DNA of 64,000 nt from Melanopsichium pennsylvanicum (lineage: Eukaryota; Basidiomycota; Ustilaginomycetes; Ustilaginales), in NCBI GenBank assembly GCA_900208305.1, contig OAPG01000005.1:620001-684000 (forward strand), written 5' to 3'. Every line of letters begins with the position of its first letter. The stretch's first letter is position 1. Below the pieces are notes generated by a model. It did no database searches and was not told where the DNA came from. It saw only the letters and a list, made by a program, of their open reading frames with translations. Positions 58,974 through 64,000 of the stretch are shown here, in pieces. The translations under genes and the position numbers were made by a program.

Positions 58974-60020
58974 GATTGCTGGTTAGGATGTAAAGGGGCA
59001 GTTGGTACGCAAAGGCACCATCTTCGAAATCTAGGCCAGCCGAGCTGACTAGATTCGATTCGCAGTTGCTGGAAGCAGATGAACGTCCTGCTTCGATGTC
59101 GTGATGGAGCGGTCCGGAGAGCAGTGGGTTGAAGGTTTGTCGGCAAGTAGATAACGTGCAAGGGACAGAGTGACCTCGGATGCATTTGTGATATTTTTTT
59201 AAGCCGGCGACCAAGGACCCTGTACGATCGGGATTGGTGATTAAAATCGGCGATCTTGATGGTATTTTAGCGACTATTTTGGCACCTTTTTTGAATCTTT
59301 TTTTCGTTTAATTCTGGTTCTTGGATAAAAAGAAAATTGTTCCTTTCCTTGCTTGCCGATACTTTATGAACATGATGCTTGACGATACCATGCTCGATAT
59401 CATTACGTCAGGAAATGATTACGACGTCGCAAGTACATGGAGTCGTGTTAGTGCTGGACTGCTAGCTTGGTTGAAGTGTGACTGTAGCCCGCACCCATTT
59501 TGATGTTGGACTGATTCTTGTCGCTCAAGCTTACCTACTGGTACTCGCCGTGTCGCAATTGAATTGGATGAAAAGCATTGGCTGAAAAGGGTTCGAGCGA
59601 GACGTATTGCATCACTGGAAGCGGATTGATTGTGTGACGACTACTGTATAATGTGCTGCTCTGCTGTCGACAGACCCTCGGAAACAGAAAGCCGAGAGCG
59701 ACTCCTTTGAAAGCTCGTGGCGCCGGTCAATAAGGGTAGCCGCATTTCAAGATAGAGCACAGAACAGTAGTTGAAAGCAGGAAAATACGAGGCAATGCAT
59801 GAACGAGCAGTGTTTATTGGCTGGTTGAGAGCTGTCCGTGGAGATCGGTATGAGCGTAATCTTGCTTGTCGGTAGTGGCCCGAAGTCACGTTGAAAATTG
59901 GCTCGGCTGCGAGAGGGGTTTGCCCCGCACAAGGATTGCGACTGCAAGCAGAGTGTCTTGACTCTTAACCCTACTTTCACCAAGAGGTGCGTTCTTGACT
60001 GCCACCCTGAGAGGCACGAG

Positions 60021-60066
60021 CCTATGGGCGGATTCGAAATGACATAGGGGTTTTTTTTTTTTTTTT
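60021..60066 (+). other. Stem-loop followed by 16 T
   Basis: CCTATG (60021-60026) pairs with CATAGG (60043-60048) around a 16-base loop containing GATTCGAAAT, which resembles a Pol III B box, then 16 consecutive T. It looks like the end of a Pol III transcript but no known RNA was recognised. Confidence 0.3.
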
Positions 60067-60861
60067 CTCAAAGAAGGCTTTACAATGATACTCGATTCCG
60101 TGATTTATACCTGACTTTTCTCTTGATTGCTCCGTCAATCGCTAAGGATTGATGTGTGATTCCAAGACCAGCCATGAAGTGAAGAATGTTTCGGACAAGG
60201 ACTACATCATCTGCACAAAATCCACGTCCAAATGCAGAGCGAGGCAAGCTGTCACAAGCGGAGGATGTCTGCAAGTCACAAGAAGCTCGGCTCCCAAAAG
60301 CCGGCATGCAAGTCCAAGCGCACGGATCTGTTTTGAGAAGAAATCTAAGGGAGCTCGATAAATGGCTGAGGCGGAGGAGCAGTCTCTCACCAGCGGCTTT
60401 GTTGACACCAGACACAAAGGATTTGCCGGACGTTGGCTCATACTGATGTAGAAAAGCACTCAGAAGGTGAATGGACCGACACCACGATGAAGCGACTCAA
60501 ATCGGCGATGTCACTCCAAGACTAGAGCGACCTACTTGATACGTGTTGTCGTGATAGCAACAAGCATTCGTGCTAAGCGAGTGCCTGTGATTGAATCCCT
60601 TTCTTGGCTTCTCTTTACTTTGAGTCTTTGTAATCCCAACTAGCAGAATTCACAGCATCGCTCGTGCCATCAGCAGGGCAAGTGTCGAGGGTTGCACATC
60701 AACGGATGGGCAGGATAGAGTCTCGAAGGCAAGCGGCCCACTGCCGTATTTTATTGATGTCGAATTGTGTGGTGATGTGATTTGATAGATAAGGGTTCAA
60801 AATTGAAACTACAAGTAGTATGCTGATTTGGCGGTTCTCCCGATACTGCTGCTCTCCTTTT

Positions 60862-60863
<2 letters not shown>

Positions 60864-60901
<38 letters not shown>
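60864..60901. repeat. 38-base poly-T tract
   Basis: Uninterrupted T run in the presumed leader or promoter of the gene starting at 61738. Such tracts are nucleosome-excluding in fungi. Confidence 0.85.
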
Positions 60902-61737
60902 CCTTTTCTCTCTTTTCTTGTTTCTTTTCCTTTTCTTATTTCTGTTTCGAGGCTTCTTGTTCGGAGGCAATATTGCTGGTGCTTCGCCCTCATGCACTTC
61001 ACCGATTGACCGTTATGCGGGTTTCGTTCGTCATCTTGTCGATATTCCGCGATACTCTTTTCTTCGCATTGCTCACTCTGTCCCTCACTCGCGCTCGGCG
61101 GCTTTGGAAGCTATTTTCTTCGCTCTCGGACCGCGACGGACCATCCTACCTCCTCCCTTCCACTCGGCTTGTCATCCTTTATCCTTTTCTTCTCCAGCTT
61201 CGCACCACCTACTTATTCTTCTTCCACATTTCATCTCTAACCACATCGTCTAACTTCTCTGACCAGTCGACGCCGCCTGCCACATCATTCCGCAGTTTTC
61301 GCTGTGTTCATTAGGGCCGGCATCCTTCCTGACGAAACACGACACCAAATTTCACTTCGACAGTGCTTCAGCATCATATTGACCGAGAGACTCCCACGTC
61401 GCACACGTTGCTTCGATACCGTTTTTTGTCATCGCCTTTACTATAACCTCGGTCCCTCCCTGCAAGGCTATTTTCTCATTCTCATCTCGAAGGCCTCGTA
61501 TCATCACCAAGCATATTTTTGTCCAATCACACCTACATTCGGAATTCTATTTGTCAACCGTCAGCTTGGCTGATACTGGACCTGCATTCCGACTAGCGTT
61601 CGATCCGCTTCGACTTCCGCAAACCTTTTCATCGACTTTGCGGTTCCACGTACTACTTGCTTCCTGCATGCCTCACTTCTTCCATTAACGCACCCCTGTC
61701 GATAGGAAAAGCTGAGCTCGCGTCGCTCAGCGGGATC

Positions 61738-64000
61738 ATGAGCATCGGATCAGAGCGATCCAGCTCAGATAGCATCCAGGTTCATCCTGGCCCTGCTGCG
61801 GCCGGATCCACCCCTGCTGCTATCCCTATCTCCAAACCCGACTTCGTACCGCGCACACCAACACCGCCGCCGTCAAGCGCGCAACCACAGCAACAGCAGA
61901 TTCAGCAGCACCAACCGCCCAACTTGACATTGTCCCGTAAGCAATCAACACAAATAGCCGCAACTCCACCAACCGAACATGGTGTCGCGCCTGTAGCAGC
62001 CAAGGTGGCACCATCTGCAATCGCCGCCATTTCCCAGCCTCCTCAACGGCCTCCGCCCCCTGCCAGCGCAGTCAGCCTACATGATGCCGCTGCAAAGGCT
62101 GCAGCCGCAGCGACCCACACCTGTGGTGCCAATCGTAGCGCTCCCAAGCCGGTTGCAGCGATAGCTCCCAAGCCGACAGTACACCAACCGCCTCAAGCGC
62201 GAGTCAGTTCTCTTGCCCCGCACGATGGAAAGACCGACGCCAACGGTACCGCAAAAAAGGCTGGCAGAGCCAAATCCACCAAACCACCAGGCACTGCCAA
62301 GCCCAAACAGAAACGAAAAGCAAATCACGCCGGTGCACAAGACGACCATGTCTATCGCCCAGGATCCAGCACGGCAGGTGGCACCATCGGAGTGGCACCC
62401 GACTCGACCATACCAGCCATGCTCACAGCAGCCGGTGGAGGTCGCAAAGCATTGCCCGAACTCGTGCTTCCTTTCCAGCTGCCTTTTGCCGAAGTTCGAC
62501 CCGAATTTCTCATGCTCGACAATGCGAGTGTACAGGCTGCCATGGCTATGGGAGCTTCAGAGACTTCCTCTCTGGACACAGGCAGCGATAGCGACGACTA
62601 TTCGGTACTGTCGGATGATTCGGAGCTGGACAGTGAAGCTGAAGAGAGCCGCAGACAGGCTCGCAGGCGCAGACGCGAGCCCGCCACCATCGAAGAGAGT
62701 CTAGTGCTGCTTCAATCCTTGCGACAGTCGCGTCTCTCGCATCTCTCCTCGCTGCTCACACCTTTTAGTCAGCGTGTCAGGTCAGGCATGATCTATCCTA
62801 ACGTGCTGCCTCTGAGCTTGCTTCACGGCCTCAATCCCCGCGATCCTCATGTTCTCATTCAACTCGGAAGAGCCGACATCCACGTCGGTCCGCATGTCTT
62901 CATGAAGACAAGGTTCTGGGAAGTGAGACCGGACTATGAGATGCCGCCTGATACGAGCTCAGTAGGTGGCATCCGGGCTCCAGCCTCTTTTGGCGGTTCT
63001 GCAGCCTATGCACAAATGCCTGGACCTCAGCCAACGCCCCAACAGCTGCCTCAGACACAACCACCTCATTTGCCCTCGCCGTGTGCGCCTCCGACGATGC
63101 CTCAACCCAGCATACCATTAGCTCGACCGCCCTCGACCACTCAAAAATCTCCCGCTGTCCGTCCAGCACCCGCAGCTGCCCAAGCCAGCATCAACGGCAC
63201 CGCCACGACGCCCGCCGCATCAAGCCAAACCACGGCGAAGCCGGCGACGATCGTCTCCCCACCAACGCTACCTACACCGACATTGCCTGCAACCCCGTTT
63301 GCGACCACAGCGGCAATACGACCATCTGCGCCTGCCAAAGCTGCAGTCTATCTTGCACCGGCCGGTCCAACACTGCCTGCACCATCGTCTACAACCACAT
63401 CTGCGACAATAGCGGCACCAACCGCTAAACTGGCCACGGCTAGCTCTGCATCACCTGCTACAGCAACAGCGACACCCTCAACGGCGGTCGCGGCCTCTGG
63501 ATCCATTGTGTCCAAGGCTGCGGCTACCGCAGCGACAGTAGCGCCTGCATCTGGGCCGAGCATTCCTGTGTCGACCACTTCCGACAGCAAACCAACCATT
63601 TCAGCACCTACCACGCTTGGCCCCAAGGCTGTCGCCGTACCAGTATCCCTTCCGCGACCCCCAATGACGACGCCCTCGTTGCCCAAGCCTCCAAGCATCA
63701 ACCAGAACAACATCCCTTCCAGTGCCAACTCGGCTGCCACATCGTCAGCCGGGACTGTCGCGGGTGCGGGTGCGGCTGCAGGTCAGAAGGCCCGTGCGGA
63801 GGTGACCAAGTCTGCTGGCACTATTCCCGCTGACAGCACAACAAGCTCTGTCGGTCCTTCAACTGCTTCCAGCGCGACTTCGACACCTGCTGCTGCAGCA
63901 GGATCTGCGCCCCAAACTGTAGCTGCGACCCCTGCAACGGGACAAAGCATGACAACCACTAGGCCAGCCGTAGGCGCTGCTCTGCCCACAAATGCGCCCG
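61738..64000 (+). CDS. Large Pro/Ala/Thr-rich protein, unknown (3' end outside window)
   Basis: The frame opens at ATG 61738 (GGGATCATGAGC) and has no stop through base 64000, giving at least 754 residues. I do not recognise the family. Residues 1-235 are disordered (Pro, Gln, Ala, Thr) with a Lys-rich patch near 180-200 (KPKQKRKAN). One ordered-looking core lies at about 241-400: LVLPFQLPFAEVRPEFLMLD, an acidic Ser/Asp run, RRQARRRRREP-type basic cluster, IEESLVLLQSLRQSRLSHL, then MIYPNVLPLSLLHGLNPRDP and FMKTRFWEVRPDYEM. From 400 to the edge it is again Ala/Thr/Pro-rich. Long 5' leader, low complexity and acidic-plus-basic patches resemble fungal transcription or chromatin regulators, but this is inference. 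Confidence 0.65.
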   Translation, partial: MSIGSERSSSDSIQVHPGPAAAGSTPAAIPISKPDFVPRTPTPPPSSAQPQQQQIQQHQPPNLTLSRKQSTQIAATPPTEHGVAPVAAKVAPSAIAAISQPPQRPPPPASAVSLHDAAAKAAAAATHTCGANRSAPKPVAAIAPKPTVHQPPQARVSSLAPHDGKTDANGTAKKAGRAKSTKPPGTAKPKQKRKANHAGAQDDHVYRPGSSTAGGTIGVAPDSTIPAMLTAAGGGRKALPELVLPFQLPFAEVRPEFLMLDNASVQAAMAMGASETSSLDTGSDSDDYSVLSDDSELDSEAEESRRQARRRRREPATIEESLVLLQSLRQSRLSHLSSLLTPFSQRVRSGMIYPNVLPLSLLHGLNPRDPHVLIQLGRADIHVGPHVFMKTRFWEVRPDYEMPPDTSSVGGIRAPASFGGSAAYAQMPGPQPTPQQLPQTQPPHLPSPCAPPTMPQPSIPLARPPSTTQKSPAVRPAPAAAQASINGTATTPAASSQTTAKPATIVSPPTLPTPTLPATPFATTAAIRPSAPAKAAVYLAPAGPTLPAPSSTTTSATIAAPTAKLATASSASPATATATPSTAVAASGSIVSKAAATAATVAPASGPSIPVSTTSDSKPTISAPTTLGPKAVAVPVSLPRPPMTTPSLPKPPSINQNNIPSSANSAATSSAGTVAGAGAAAGQKARAEVTKSAGTIPADSTTSSVGPSTASSATSTPAAAAGSAPQTVAATPATGQSMTTTRPAVGAALPTNAP

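Larger units (their letters stand above)
58974..61737. other. Divergent upstream region of PPR gene and of the last gene
   Basis: This 2.8 kb contains a stem-loop with a T tract (60021-60066), a GGGG-TTTG-CCCC hairpin (59915-59926), a 38-base T run (60864-60901) and a long pyrimidine-rich leader before 61738. I find no protein gene. A small Pol III RNA in 59.87-60.07 kb is possible but weak. Confidence 0.4.

Noticed and set aside
59915..59940. Resemblance to U6 snRNA (CCCC-GC-CAAGGAT)
   Set aside because: The invariant ACAGAGA box and the U6 5' stem are absent upstream.
59966..59973. TAACCCTA as a telomerase RNA template
   Set aside because: Eight bases matching (CCCTAA)n are expected by chance several times in a window this size. 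The published U. maydis telomerase RNA derives from the EMI1 mRNA, and no EMI1-like protein is nearby.
1..64000. tRNA, rRNA, CRISPR arrays and transposons
   Set aside because: I looked for cloverleaf B boxes (GGTTCGANTCC), spaced direct repeats and transposase or reverse-transcriptase motifs on both strands and found none that hold up.

Overview
The window reads as nuclear DNA of a basidiomycete smut fungus (Ustilaginaceae: Ustilago, Sporisorium or Moesziomyces type). The support is: very long, mostly intron-free genes; short introns with GTAAGT or GTGAGT donors in only three genes; long Ser/Gln/Ala/Pro-rich disordered regions; and a G protein beta subunit matching Ustilago maydis Bpp1. I see no bacterial, viral or transposon genes, no rRNA, no convincing tRNA and no CRISPR array.

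Left part (1-20.7 kb). A divergent pair encodes LTV1 (40S ribosome assembly, cut by the window edge) and CSL4 (RNA exosome cap). CSL4 converges on a HAL4/SAT4-type protein kinase. Then come a small KRE9/KNH1-like GPI-anchored wall protein, the 60S assembly factor NOP7/Pescadillo, and a 1682-residue protein with the PX-associated domains PXB and DUF3818 but no visible PX domain.

Middle (21.3-41.8 kb). A two-intron mitochondrial acyl-CoA dehydrogenase is followed by a secreted GH20 beta-N-acetylhexosaminidase and a 1943-residue protein that joins about 1080 disordered residues to a 12-helix MFS-like transporter. Next are the catalytically dead ubiquitin-protease homologue SAD1/USP39 (tri-snRNP) and an ornithine decarboxylase antizyme. 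The antizyme is split into two frames by a TCC-TGA +1 programmed frameshift site. ESS2/DGCR14 (splicing) and a zinc-independent MDR oxidoreductase follow.

Right part (42.6-64 kb). A Con7-like C2H2 transcription factor becomes visible only when three introns are removed. It is followed by a 1863-residue acidic protein with AT-hook-like motifs, the G-beta gene bpp1, a mitochondrial hotdog thioesterase-like gene with one intron, a mitochondrial PPR protein, and the start of a large Pro/Ala/Thr-rich protein that runs off the right edge.

There is no operon logic. Genes are monocistronic, many are divergent or convergent, and gene-free stretches reach 2.8 kb. Several genes serve RNA and ribosome biology (LTV1, CSL4, NOP7, SAD1, ESS2), and two belong to morphogenesis or signalling (bpp1, Con7-like). 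The most interesting signals are the antizyme frameshift, the spliced Con7-like factor, the transporter fusion with half a zinc cluster, and a GTACAGTA-type palindromic motif that recurs across unrelated intergenic regions.
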